A stretch of DNA of 64,000 nucleotides, taken from assembly GCA_964610045.1 (NCBI GenBank), contig CAZSUN010000002.1, positions 1 through 64,000 on the forward strand. Reading direction: 5' to 3'. This DNA is from JACCYX01 sp964610045 (lineage in GTDB: Bacteria; Chloroflexota; Chloroflexia; Thermomicrobiales; UBA6265). Of this stretch, positions 17,519-26,440 are shown one piece after another. Each line of letters starts with the position of its first letter. Within the stretch, counting starts at the first letter, position 1. The position numbers and the translations under genes are program-made. The notes beneath the pieces were generated by a model. That model did not search any database. It worked only from the letters and a program-made list of their open reading frames with translations, and had not been told where the DNA came from.

Positions 17519-18618
17519 GGCGCGGTCCAATCAGGCCTGGATGCGCTGCTTTCCCGGACAGACCGATGGAGCACACGATCCCATCCCCATTCAACCACCA
17601 CGAACGCGAGGGTCGCCCAGGCGATACCGGCAAGAATGTCGACGACCCAGTGATTCGCCAGGTACACGACCGAAAACCAGAGAGCCAGGTTGTATGGCAC
17701 CACAGCCAGACCCTTCCAGCCGAAGTATCGGACGGCGAACAGCAATACCAGCCATGGGAACCCGGCGTGAAGGGACGGCATCGCCGCCACCGGATGCGGG
17801 CTGGCATTTTGCCAGATCGAAACCGTGTCCAGCGACCGGATTGGATCGACTCCGATACTGGACGTGACGGAGCCGGCCGGCCAACCAATTCCCGAGACGA
17901 CTCCCCACGAGTTCGCCAGCCACGGGGGCGCGGCCGGATAAAGCAGGAAGAACACGAACGCCGAATAGGTCATCAGGCAGAAGGCGATGGTGAATTGCCA
18001 GAATCGCTCTTTACGGGTGATCCAGAGCAGGAATGCGAAGAGGCATGGCAGCGCGAAGTGCATCGCGTACATCAGCATCGACAGGTAGTCCCACCACCGT
18101 GGGTGGTGTGGCGTGAAGAGCCATCCCTGGATCGTTGAAACAGGCTCGTGGCCGGCGAAAAGCGACATGTCGAAAGCGACCAGGTTCTCGACACGGACGT
18201 TGGGGAGGTCTTCGCGGGCTCGGTTGCCGACCGTGCCGCCGCCAGTCACGAACTCTCCGGCTATTCCTCGCAGGAACTCGTACCCGAAGACGAGGAGGAC
18301 GAATGGGATCCAGTCACGAATGAACGCCAGTGGATGCCCCAGCAGCACCGCCCCAACGAGGAGGAAAATCGCCCAGTTGTCCGGCCGGAACGACTGGCCA
18401 CGCCAGAGGAAGACGGCGATTGCCGCGCCGATATACACGGCGAACATGCCGATGGCTGTCCAGCGGAAGATTCGCTGGGCGGAGCCGTGGCCAGTGGAGA
18501 CTGGGCCATAGGCGTCGAATACCGCCGCTCCAAACTGCCGGGAGAGATTGGTACCCGATACCAACAGATGCGAGTTGCCAGGGCCGAACGCGTTTGCCTG
18601 GGCAGGATCCTGATGCAT
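17515..18618 (-). CDS. PAP2/AUR1-like membrane protein (PAP2_3 superfamily)
   Basis: 367 aa polytopic membrane protein with about six TM segments. The PAP2 signature is near the C-terminus: AAMPSLHAGFPWLV, then VVYLANHWVVDILAGIAWA, giving the SLHA and HxxxD motifs of PAP2/inositol-phosphorylceramide synthase-like enzymes. It may act on lipid phosphates, with substrate unknown. ATG 18618 is preferred (GGAG 8 nt upstream) over 18645. It forms a two-gene unit with the glycosylase, an unexpected pairing. Confidence 0.82.
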   Translation of the reverse strand: MHQDPAQANAFGPGNSHLLVSGTNLSRQFGAAVFDAYGPVSTGHGSAQRIFRWTAIGMFAVYIGAAIAVFLWRGQSFRPDNWAIFLLVGAVLLGHPLAFIRDWIPFVLLVFGYEFLRGIAGEFVTGGGTVGNRAREDLPNVRVENLVAFDMSLFAGHEPVSTIQGWLFTPHHPRWWDYLSMLMYAMHFALPCLFAFLLWITRKERFWQFTIAFCLMTYSAFVFFLLYPAAPPWLANSWGVVSGIGWPAGSVTSSIGVDPIRSLDTVSIWQNASPHPVAAMPSLHAGFPWLVLLFAVRYFGWKGLAVVPYNLALWFSVVYLANHWVVDILAGIAWATLAFVVVEWGWDRVLHRSVRESSASRPDWTAP

Positions 18619-18814
18619 CGTCGTGACTCCGAGCGGAGACTCCATTGGGTAGAGCCAGCAGAGTCCGGCACAGCGTATCAGGCTCGAAGCTCCTCCTGCA
18701 TCCGTGTGCGGATGGCGTTGCCTCTGGTGGGCCCGTATGATGCATCATCGCAACTGACTGGCGTTCGGACGGATTGTCCGGATCGCATTGCATCACTCGA
18801 GGTAACCAATCACC

Positions 18815-20125
18815 TTGCCCGGCACCGACACACTCGAACCTCAGGTCGACGCCAGAGGCGACCTGGTTGTCGAAGACGCTGAACCGCCCGTCGAAGAGGG
18901 GTCACGCGAGATTTCCGAAGGTGGTGCGCTTGGCGCCCTCGGTATCCCCCGCTACGCCCGATTTTGGAGTGGTCTCAGTTTCTCGCTGATCGGGGTTTGG
19001 GTTCGCATCACCGCGATGGGCTACCTCGTCTATGACATTACGGACGACGCCTTCAAGCTCGGAATGATCAGCTTCGCCCAGGCCGCGCCCGTCCTTGTCA
19101 CCGGGACGATTGCGGGTACCCTGCTGGACCGGATCGACCGCCGAAAAATCCTGCTGGTCGTCCAGGCGGTCAACATCTCGATGATGGCACTGGTCACGAT
19201 CCTGGTCGCATCCGACCGGGTCCAGTACTGGCACCTGCTGGTGATTTCGGTCATCGTCGGCAGCGCGTCCGGCTTCGATTGGCCGGCCCGTATGTCCATC
19301 GTCCCAACGCTCGTGCCTCGCGCGCGTCTGCAAAGTGCCGTCGCTCTGAACTCGGCGGCGTTCAATGCGTCCAGGGTCGTCGGTCCATCGATCGCCGGCT
19401 GGTTGATCGGCGCGGCTGGCCTGGCGGCCTGCTTCGCATTCACCACAGCCTCATTCGTCCCGTTTGCCATCATTATGTTGATGTTTGGTGCAATCACGGT
19501 CGGCCGTACTACCGGCACTGCCCGCACCTCCGGGTTTGCTGACCTCAAGGAGGGCTACCGCTATATCTGGCGCACACCCCGGATTCGGGGCCTGCTGAGT
19601 GTCGATATCGTGCCGCTTGCACTCGGGATCTCGTACTTCACGATGGCGCCCGCAATCGCTCGCGATGTGCTGGATCTCGGAAGCCGCGGGCTTGGCCTGC
19701 TGCTTGCCGCCAACGGGATCGGCTCGCTGGCGGGGACGGTAACAGTCGCGCTGCTCGCCGGTGTCAGGCATCGTGGCAGGATCGTGGTCCTTGGTGTTGG
19801 AGCGTTCGCCATCTGCCTGATCGCCTTTGCCCTATCCAGCACTCCCGCCGTCTCGATGATCCTGATCCTGCTGCTTGGATTTTGCACCGCCACGTACAGT
19901 ACGTTCAACGACACGCTGATCCAACTCACCGTCGACGACGCCTACCGTGGCCGCGTCCTGTCGGTGTACAGCATGCTGTGGGGTCTGACCCCAATCGGCG
20001 GTCTCCAGGTCGGCCTGCTTTCCCGCTCGATCGGAGTCCAGCACGCGCTCGCCATCAATGGCGTGATCATCCTCCTGTACATGCTGTTCCTCTGGTTCCG
20101 GACACCGGTGCGCCACATTGATTGA
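18815..20125 (+). CDS. MFS transporter (EntS/MFS_3-like)
   Basis: 436 aa, with a soluble acidic N-terminal extension (about 40 residues) before a typical 10-12 TM MFS core. The motif VGPSIAGWLIGAAGLAACFA and the DxxxRRxxL-like sequence LLDRIDRRKILLVVQ are family-typical, and the protein reads like enterobactin-exporter-type MFS_3 proteins. It probably exports a drug or metabolite. The start codon is TTG at 18815, with CGAGG about 13 nt upstream, so the start is uncertain. The next gene overlaps it by 8 nt. Confidence 0.85.
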   Translation: MPGTDTLEPQVDARGDLVVEDAEPPVEEGSREISEGGALGALGIPRYARFWSGLSFSLIGVWVRITAMGYLVYDITDDAFKLGMISFAQAAPVLVTGTIAGTLLDRIDRRKILLVVQAVNISMMALVTILVASDRVQYWHLLVISVIVGSASGFDWPARMSIVPTLVPRARLQSAVALNSAAFNASRVVGPSIAGWLIGAAGLAACFAFTTASFVPFAIIMLMFGAITVGRTTGTARTSGFADLKEGYRYIWRTPRIRGLLSVDIVPLALGISYFTMAPAIARDVLDLGSRGLGLLLAANGIGSLAGTVTVALLAGVRHRGRIVVLGVGAFAICLIAFALSSTPAVSMILILLLGFCTATYSTFNDTLIQLTVDDAYRGRVLSVYSMLWGLTPIGGLQVGLLSRSIGVQHALAINGVIILLYMLFLWFRTPVRHID

Positions 20126-20912
20126 ACCACCCGAATCCATAGTCATCTGCATCGCCGTCGCAGATTCCCTGGCTGACGCGATCGCCGCCGTGCTTCCAGA
20201 CACACTGGATTCGCCGCCGTTGATCCTTCCCTCTTCCCAATCAAGGCAAGACGTTTCGGTTGCGGCGGTGCGCCGCCTCCTTCGATCGCGCGGCATTGCC
20301 TCGTCACTCCTGACTCCGGCCGGAGTCCTCGCCAGGTCGCCGTTCACGAGACCGGAGGGAGGGGATTGGCGCCCGGTGTCCATCGAGTTACCCGGTCAGC
20401 CAATCTTTTCGGTATCCCTGCCGCACCGGCTGGTCACCAGCCCGGACATCTGGATCGTGACCGACCTCGACGCCGTGGCCGGAAGGGGTCCGCACGTCCT
20501 CGATCTGCCGGTGAGATACATTCGCCGGTTCGATCGACTGCGGGCACTCACCTCCGGCGACCGGACATGGATGGTCGCCCTTGCTGATCGCCTGCCGATA
20601 ACGCGAGTGGTCTCGACGATGACATCAGGTGATCTGTCCATCGCCACCTCGACCAGTGACATGACCGCGGGTGAACTCCTGGCACTGAGCCTGGCTGGTT
20701 TGCGACTTCCACCAACCGCCAGTGTGGCGGGGGTTTGGGAGGACCCGTTGGTACAAAGGGCCACGGATCTCGAGATCGGCGCCCTCCACCCCGGCCAGAT
20801 CAGGCCAGTGGTACAACTCCGGACCGACAACCCGGCATCGGCACCGCTTGTGAATCGGATACTCATGGCGATGTCCGTCGATATCGATGACAGACATCGC
20901 AAAACCTCGTAA
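20118..20912 (+). CDS. Hypothetical protein translationally coupled to MFS gene
   Basis: 264 aa, not recognised. It starts at TTG 20118 inside the last codons of the MFS gene (8-nt overlap), implying coupling. The sequence is soluble, with alternating strands such as ESIVICIAVADSLADAIAAVLP, IWIVTDLDAVAGRGPHVLDLP and a Leu-rich segment ELLALSLAGLRLPP, reminiscent of a Rossmann-like or nucleotide-hydrolase fold but without a motif I can name. A link with export of the MFS substrate is possible from context alone. Confidence 0.65.
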   Translation: MIEPPESIVICIAVADSLADAIAAVLPDTLDSPPLILPSSQSRQDVSVAAVRRLLRSRGIASSLLTPAGVLARSPFTRPEGGDWRPVSIELPGQPIFSVSLPHRLVTSPDIWIVTDLDAVAGRGPHVLDLPVRYIRRFDRLRALTSGDRTWMVALADRLPITRVVSTMTSGDLSIATSTSDMTAGELLALSLAGLRLPPTASVAGVWEDPLVQRATDLEIGALHPGQIRPVVQLRTDNPASAPLVNRILMAMSVDIDDRHRKTS

Positions 20913-20992
20913 AATAGTCATTACTGGTTGGTTTGGGACACTGTTTTCGCATGCTGGGCACTGGCTCATCGGCAACGTCGAGGGAAACGTTC

Positions 20993-21094
20993 GTGATCCC
21001 GGACCTCATCGAGAGACTCCTGGAGTGGCTTGCCGCCCGAGTCCGACAACCGCAACCACAGCCCGTCCGCGTCCCGGTACGCGCGAGGCGCTGA
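20993..21094 (+). CDS. Small 33-aa basic amphipathic peptide upstream of PLD lipoprotein
   Basis: GTG at 20993 is preceded by GAGGG with 8-nt spacing, an ideal SD. The peptide begins IPDLIERLLEWLAARVRQ, an amphipathic helix, then a Gln/Pro/Arg tail ending in RARR. It lies between the hypothetical gene and the PLD lipoprotein on the same strand. It is too short to be found by standard gene calling. It could be a real small protein or a leader peptide; no family is known to me. Confidence 0.45.
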   Translation: MIPDLIERLLEWLAARVRQPQPQPVRVPVRARR

Positions 21095-21150
21095 TCATCC
21101 TCCAGGCTCAGGTAAGGCGTGGTTGCCAGTATTCCGTCTGGCTGTGTCGC

Positions 21151-22427
21151 GTGCGCTGCCTCCTGTTCTGCACCATCCTGATCGCACTGACCGGCTGCAC
21201 CCCATCGGACCTGCGAAGCGTCGACGATCGGGTTGACGCATGCCTCGCTGGACTGTCGTCTCCATCGGAGATGACGGGCGTGTTCGTCGCCCCGGATGAT
21301 CGCAAGGCTCCGATCCTTGATGAACTGAATGCCGCCAGCTGCACGATCGACGTTTCGGTCTACCTGCTGACATCCGTTGACGTCATCACCGCGCTCGATG
21401 ACGCCAGCGATCGTGGTGTCCGTGTCCGGGTGATGCTGGAAGAGCATCCATTCGGTGGTGGCGGTACCCAAAACGAAACGCGGCAACTCCTGGAGTCGCA
21501 TGGCATCGAGGTGCGGTGGTCGGGCAGCGAGTTCCGATTCTCTCATGCCAAGTTCATGGTGATCGACAGTCAGGTCGCGGTCATCATGAACCAGAACCTG
21601 ACGGAATCCGCGTTCGACGGCAACCGGGAGTTCGGGGCGATCACAACAGCCGGCGATGCGGTGCGCCAGGCACAGGCCATATTCGATCTGGACTGGACGG
21701 GAAGCGGGCGAGACCAGAATGACGGGCCGCTCATCGTCAGCCCAGCCAACAGCCGCACACGGTTCCTGGACATCATCGACGAAGCCGAGTTCTCGATCGA
21801 CTTCTATGCCGAAGTCGTTCGGGACGAGGAGATCGTCGCGGCACTGGTCGCAGCCGAGCAGCGCGGCGTCTCGGTCAGGCTTATCGTCGATGTGTCCATC
21901 GATGAGGACAGTTGGACGGCGCTCTCGCTGTTGCAGGACGCCGGCGTTGCGATTCGCGAGGCCGATTTCCTGTACATCCATGCCAAGTTGATGATCGTGG
22001 ATGGCAGCTCTGCCGTCATTGGGTCGCAAAACTTCACCGCGACGTCCCTCGACAGCAACCGCGAGGTTGCATTGATCGTGACGGACGCAAATCTGCTGGC
22101 TCGGTGCCAGGCGGTGTTCGAACGCGACTGGTTGCGATCGGCACCGGCGACCACTACCTCGCTCGTTGGGAATTCCTGGGTGGAACTGGATGCGGTTCCC
22201 CTGGTTTGGGCGAGTTCATCGAATCACATGATGGTCCCGTTCCACAGCCGACAGGGCGCAGATGGCCTACAAGCACGCGGAAGTCTTCGGGTCGAGCAAA
22301 CCACCCCCACCGGAACTACGCGGAGTCGATCCCAGGTTCAGCCTCGTTCTCGCGGCGGACTGGGCAACGGGACCGTACGCACCATCGCCGATCTGTCCGG
22401 CACCTGGGTGATCGATCCGAGGTACGC
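21151..22427 (+). CDS. PLD-like lipoprotein with two HKD motifs, cut by the assembly gap
   Basis: At least 425 residues are visible before the 100-N gap. A lipobox LTGC follows a short hydrophobic segment (residues about 1-16 from GTG 21151), so it is probably lipid-anchored outside the membrane. Two phospholipase-D motifs are present: HAKFMVIDSQVAVIMNQN and HAKLMIVDGSSAVIGSQN, the second with a good HxK(x)4D. It should hydrolyse or transfer phosphodiester groups of lipids or nucleic acids. The frame upstream to ATG 20887 is open, but its sequence looks like non-coding translation. The last 60 residues before the gap are Arg/Thr-rich and odd, so the true C-terminus is uncertain. Confidence 0.75.
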
Positions 22428-22527
22428 NNNNNNNNNNNNNNNNNNNNNNNNNNNNNNNNNNNNNNNNNNNNNNNNNNNNNNNNNNNNNNNNNNNNNNNNN
22501 NNNNNNNNNNNNNNNNNNNNNNNNNNN
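22428..22527. other. Assembly gap of 100 N
   Basis: The flanks share no sequence, unlike the second gap, so this is a true gap of unknown size. It hides the end of the PLD gene; the minus-strand kinase stop lies right at its right edge. Confidence 0.99.
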
Positions 22528-23715
22528 TCAGGGCGCGCGGAATCTATCAATGAGGCGGTGCTTCGCTGCATCCGGCGCAGGAACCGCGATCGGCAGGTCG
22601 AACCAGACCGCGGTCCCTGCCCCTACCTCCGACTCTATCCCGACTCGGCCGCCCTGCACCTCAACCAGGCGTTTGACGATACTGAGGCCGAGCCCGCTTC
22701 CAGTGTCATCTTCCCGATCCTTCGCCTGGTAGTACCTGTCGAACACATATGGCAACCGGGCGGCCGGGATGCCCACGCCGGTATCCCGTACGCTGGTCCG
22801 GAGCCATTGCGAGCCAGCCAGCATTTCCACCTGCGCCAGCACGATTCCGCCTTCCGGCGTGTGTCGTACCGCGTTGTGCAACAGGTTGTTCAGGATCTGC
22901 ACGGTCTTGGCCCTGTCCGCGAGCGCCGGCAGCAACGACTCCGGCAGCTGGGCATGGACGCTGACGCGCGCGTGCGTCAGGGCATATGCTCGCACTCCCG
23001 AAACGGCACGTTCAACCAGCGAGCCGAGATCGGTCGGCACGGATACGACCGGCACGACTCCATCTTCGAGTCGGCTGTGCGAAAACAGGTCGTTGACGAG
23101 TTGAGACAACGTTTCGATCTCATGGTCGATCGCAGCCAGTGACGCCTCGATCGAGATTCCGGTCTCGGTGCGGCCGTCGATATGCGCGTCGACGTGCCCC
23201 CGGATAATCGCGATTGGAGTCCTCAGGTCGTGGGATACGTTGGCGACAAAGGCACGGCGTTGCTTTTCGGCTGCCTCAAGCTGTTCCGCCAGGATATTGA
23301 ATCGCCTGGCTAGTTGCCCCAGTTCGTCATTGGTGACGATCGCCACACGGCGATGCAGGTCGCCCCTCGCAACATCGATCGACCCCGACTCCAATTCAGC
23401 GATCTGGCGCAGCATCGGCCGGGAGACGATCGAACTGGCGATACGCGCCACCACCACGCCACACAAGGTGATCAGCAGAATCTGGACCAGCACAAAGACA
23501 GTGAGGCCTGCGAATCTGGGCGCGAGACGGACGACGCCATCGGGCGTGTAGCCTCCGGCGAGTACGAGGATCATCACCAGCAGGACGAACCCGCCCGCGG
23601 CGTAGACAAACGTGCTGGTGGTGATGGCAACCAGGTGAGACCAGATCAGTCTGTTCCTGATCGATCGCCAGTGGTTTGGCGCACTCAAGGATTCCCCAGG
23701 ACCGGGAACGCTCAT
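22528..23715 (-). CDS. Sensor histidine kinase (HAMP-HisKA-HATPase)
   Basis: 395 aa membrane sensor. TM helices at about 30-55 and 70-92 flank a short extracytoplasmic loop, followed by a HAMP domain, a HisKA segment FVANVSHDLRTPIAII with the phospho-His at 162, and an HATPase with NNLLHNAVRHT, DTGVGIP and GSGLGLSIVKRL. It would phosphorylate the response regulator encoded just upstream. Its ATG at 23715 overlaps the regulator's TGA by 4 nt (ATGA). The stop TGA (22530-22528) touches the gap, but the protein end is complete. Confidence 0.94.
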   Translation of the reverse strand: MSVPGPGESLSAPNHWRSIRNRLIWSHLVAITTSTFVYAAGGFVLLVMILVLAGGYTPDGVVRLAPRFAGLTVFVLVQILLITLCGVVVARIASSIVSRPMLRQIAELESGSIDVARGDLHRRVAIVTNDELGQLARRFNILAEQLEAAEKQRRAFVANVSHDLRTPIAIIRGHVDAHIDGRTETGISIEASLAAIDHEIETLSQLVNDLFSHSRLEDGVVPVVSVPTDLGSLVERAVSGVRAYALTHARVSVHAQLPESLLPALADRAKTVQILNNLLHNAVRHTPEGGIVLAQVEMLAGSQWLRTSVRDTGVGIPAARLPYVFDRYYQAKDREDDTGSGLGLSIVKRLVEVQGGRVGIESEVGAGTAVWFDLPIAVPAPDAAKHRLIDRFRAP

Positions 23716-24419
23716 TTCGAACCGCGAGCCGCGAACCGGTACCCGACACCCCACACCGTTTCGATGTAGTCGCCCGGCGAGTTCGCGCCTCCGAGCTTCT
23801 TCCTCAATCGCTGAATGTGGCTGTCGATCGTGCGGTCGAACACGACGGTGTCATCACCCCAGACTTCTTCCAGAAGAAATTCGCGGCTGAACACCCGGCC
23901 CGGATTGCTGGCCAGGAGTCGAAGCAGGGAGAACTCGGTCGCGGTCAACGGGACGCGCTCGCCGTTCGCTTCAACTTCGTGGCCGGTGACATCGATCGCC
24001 AATCCCGGAAATTCGATCGATGTGCCTACCTGTTGCGGTTGTGACTGCTCGCGGATCAATGCTGTCCGGCGGAGGATGGCGGAGATTCGCGCCTGCAATT
24101 CCCGCATGGAAAACGGCTTGGTGAGGTAGTCATCGGCGCCCAGTTCGAGTCCCAGCACCTTGTCGAGTTCCGTCGACCTGGCGGTCAGCATCAGGATTGG
24201 CACCGGAGTGCGAGCGCGGACCCTCCGAGTGACTTCGAGACCATCGAATCCGGGCAACATCACATCGAGCACGATCACGTCGAAAGGGGAGGCGAGTGCC
24301 AGGTCAACCGCGGTCGGTCCGTCGGACGCGATCGTGACCTGATGGCCCACCTGCGCCAGCTCGGCACGCACAAGTCCCGCCAACTCCGGTTCATCCTCGA
24401 CCAACAGGATCCGCGCCAC
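23712..24419 (-). CDS. OmpR/PhoB-family response regulator
   Basis: 235 aa. The receiver domain has D52 as phospho-acceptor (VLDVMLPG), an acidic pair at D9/E10 and K101 (LTKPF). The winged-helix C-terminal DNA-binding domain ends DRTIDSHIQRLRKKLGG...YIETVWGVGYRF. GTG 24419 has GGGAG 8 nt upstream. It forms a two-component operon with the downstream kinase. Confidence 0.96.
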   Translation of the reverse strand: MARILLVEDEPELAGLVRAELAQVGHQVTIASDGPTAVDLALASPFDVIVLDVMLPGFDGLEVTRRVRARTPVPILMLTARSTELDKVLGLELGADDYLTKPFSMRELQARISAILRRTALIREQSQPQQVGTSIEFPGLAIDVTGHEVEANGERVPLTATEFSLLRLLASNPGRVFSREFLLEEVWGDDTVVFDRTIDSHIQRLRKKLGGANSPGDYIETVWGVGYRFAARGSK

Positions 24420-24434
24420 GAACGATACTCCCGA

Positions 24435-24593
24435 TTAGGCCGCCTTCACCGGCGGCTGAGGTTCGCTACGAGCAACCACTCGCAACTGATGGTGTGCCGT
24501 CACCGGCCTGGAACTCACGAGCAGCGGCGCAAGCGCAAGCAGCACGAACAAGCCCGAAACAAGGGCGATAACCAGTGAAATCAACAGATCCAT
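24435..24593 (-). CDS. Small single-pass membrane protein
   Basis: 52 aa. One TM segment (MDLLISLVIALVSGLFVLLALAPLL) is followed by a basic, His-containing tail and a Pro-rich end. The ATG at 24593 has GGAGG 8 nt upstream, strongly supporting translation. It is the first gene upstream of the response regulator on the same strand, 15 nt away, so it may be part of the same transcription unit. No family is recognised. Confidence 0.62.
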   Translation of the reverse strand: MDLLISLVIALVSGLFVLLALAPLLVSSRPVTAHHQLRVVARSEPQPPVKAA

Positions 24594-24719
24594 GGCGGGT
24601 ACCTCCAGATCGTGATGGTGCGGGCTATTCCCGCTCCTTCTGGAATCCATCATGCGGTCCCGATGTCAATGGCATCTTGCCGATTCATTGCCGTTCGATG
24701 AAAGGATATGGAGATTCTG

Positions 24720-26210
24720 TCACAACGGCCACAACCAGGAGATTGCAGGCCCGATCGCACCGAACGGTAACCACCCTCTGGCAGTGTCACCCAGGTCTTG
24801 TACGTACGACATGGCGCGAGACGGTGCGGCAATGATCTGCATGGCCGTCGATACCGCAACGCCATCCTCCCAAACCCAACCGTCGATCGTTCCCTGCTCG
24901 GACTCGACGGTGACCGGCCACCACCAGGCATCGTCAGTGTGTTTCGGCATCCCCGAGATCACCGTCTCGACGCCGTGTCCGAGGATGGCCACCACGGTCG
25001 CGTCGACTCCGGGATCGTCCCGAACATTAAGCCAGTCGGTCGTGACGGTTGTGGTCGTCACGGCGGATGTGCCGAAGACCGGTTCGAACGCGGCTATCCC
25101 ACCGTGGCGATACAGGATTGCCGCGAGCAGGATGAGGTTTCCGATCGCGAGCGCGGCCGTGATCCGCCAGATCGTGCCCCGGATCGGTCGTGTCCGCCGG
25201 GCTGCCCGCCCACCCGACGCCCATGCACGGTATCGCCGCGACGGCTGCCCAGGTTCCGGATCGATTGGCGGTTCCGCAGGGTCCGAGACCGCGCCAGGGG
25301 TTGATCGGCCCGGAATCCGAGACGTTGGTTCCCGTTCGCCGACCACCGGTCGTTCTTCGAGTCCGGCGATCGCAGCGGCGGCAAAAGCGTCGACCGACTG
25401 GTAACGCTGGCCCGGAGACTTGGCGATCGCACGCAGGACAACGTTATCGACCCAGGCGGGAAGGTCGCTCCGGTAGGTCGATGGTGCGGCAGGCACCGTG
25501 CCGATCTGCTTCTGGATGACCTCCTGCTTCTGGTTTGGTCCATCCGGCGCGACGAATGGTGGCCGGCCGGTCAACAGTTCGTAGATCACACAGCCAAGCG
25601 CGTAGATATCGGTTCGACGATCAACCCTCTCACCCTTGGCCTGCTCTGGAGCGAGATAGGCGGCGGTACCAAAGGCGTGACCGTCGACACGTTCCTGGGC
25701 CTGGTCGCTCGACTGGGCGACACCGAAATCGATCAACTTGGGAACGTTGTCGGCCGTCAGGACGATGTTGTGCGGCTTGAGGTCGAGGTGGACGACGCCC
25801 CGGGAGTGCAAATGTCCAAGGGCACCCGCCAGTTGCAGGAGAATGCGAACCACTTCCCCAACCTCAAGTGGTCCGTCCTGTTCCACGATTTGCTTCAGGT
25901 TGCGGCCGGGAACCAACTCCATCACGATCCATGAACCGTTGGCCTGGTCAATGTGGTCGTAAATCGTGGCGAAGTTCGGGTGCTCCGCAAACCGCAACAT
26001 GCGCGCTTCCTGCCGAAATCGGCGCCGCGATTCCGCGCTGTCGAGGTACTCGGGACGCAGTGCCTTGATGGCGACCTCCCGGCGAAGCTTCAGGTCACGC
26101 CCACGGTAGACGATCGCGAGACCGCCCGTGCCGAGGACATCAGCGCCCGTGAAGGAGTATCTCCCTCCGACAACCTGTTCTGTCGCTTCGATTGGTGGTG
26201 ATTGACTCAT
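24720..26210 (-). CDS. Ser/Thr protein kinase, transmembrane, with SH3-like extracytoplasmic domain
   Basis: 496 aa. The kinase domain has GTGGLAIVYRGRD (glycine loop), VAIKAL (Lys), HLDLKPHNIVL (catalytic Asp; the usual HRD reads HLD, so it is non-RD), and LIDFGVAQ (DFG). After about residue 270 a Pro/Arg-rich juxtamembrane segment leads to one TM (about 370-390), then an SH3b-like domain (TTDWLNVRDDPGVDATVVAILGHG... WWWPVTVE...GWVWEDG). Such receptors sense the cell wall or peptides. ATG 26210 begins MSQSPP. Expression may be driven from the 26211-26440 region. Confidence 0.88.
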   Translation of the reverse strand: MSQSPPIEATEQVVGGRYSFTGADVLGTGGLAIVYRGRDLKLRREVAIKALRPEYLDSAESRRRFRQEARMLRFAEHPNFATIYDHIDQANGSWIVMELVPGRNLKQIVEQDGPLEVGEVVRILLQLAGALGHLHSRGVVHLDLKPHNIVLTADNVPKLIDFGVAQSSDQAQERVDGHAFGTAAYLAPEQAKGERVDRRTDIYALGCVIYELLTGRPPFVAPDGPNQKQEVIQKQIGTVPAAPSTYRSDLPAWVDNVVLRAIAKSPGQRYQSVDAFAAAAIAGLEERPVVGEREPTSRIPGRSTPGAVSDPAEPPIDPEPGQPSRRYRAWASGGRAARRTRPIRGTIWRITAALAIGNLILLAAILYRHGGIAAFEPVFGTSAVTTTTVTTDWLNVRDDPGVDATVVAILGHGVETVISGMPKHTDDAWWWPVTVESEQGTIDGWVWEDGVAVSTAMQIIAAPSRAMSYVQDLGDTARGWLPFGAIGPAISWLWPL

Positions 26211-26368
26211 TGCTGGTGGACTCGCGCGGATGGATTGGGCTTTGCGGCGCCATCGGCAGCCACAAGGTCGCTTCTGACTGTAGCAGATGACGACGTGCCG
26301 CAAGGTTCGACGTCAAGTGTCAACCACCGATCCTGGCTTGCAAGGTTGGTACGCCTGTCTGCCGGTTG

Positions 26369-26397
26369 TTGATCGCCTGTCGTGCTGCCGGTATGAT
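26369..26397 (+). promoter_or_regulatory. Promoter of the sugar isomerase/dehydrogenase pair
   Basis: TTGATC (26369-26374), 17-nt spacer, TATGAT (26392-26397), 44 nt before the isomerase start. It is in the divergent region shared with the Ser/Thr kinase. Confidence 0.72.
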
Positions 26398-26440
26398 GCC
26401 GTGACATTTCGCGATCGTTATTCCGCGGAGGAAGCGCCAG

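Noticed and set aside
20887..21150. N-terminal extension of the PLD gene to ATG 20887
   Set aside because: It overlaps the end of the 264-aa gene and a better-supported small frame; residues look like non-coding translation.
22262..22411. 49-codon frame with start MAYKHAEVFG before the gap
   Set aside because: No SD was found, it ends in Pro-rich sequence, and it lies in the uncertain PLD tail; possible but not supported.
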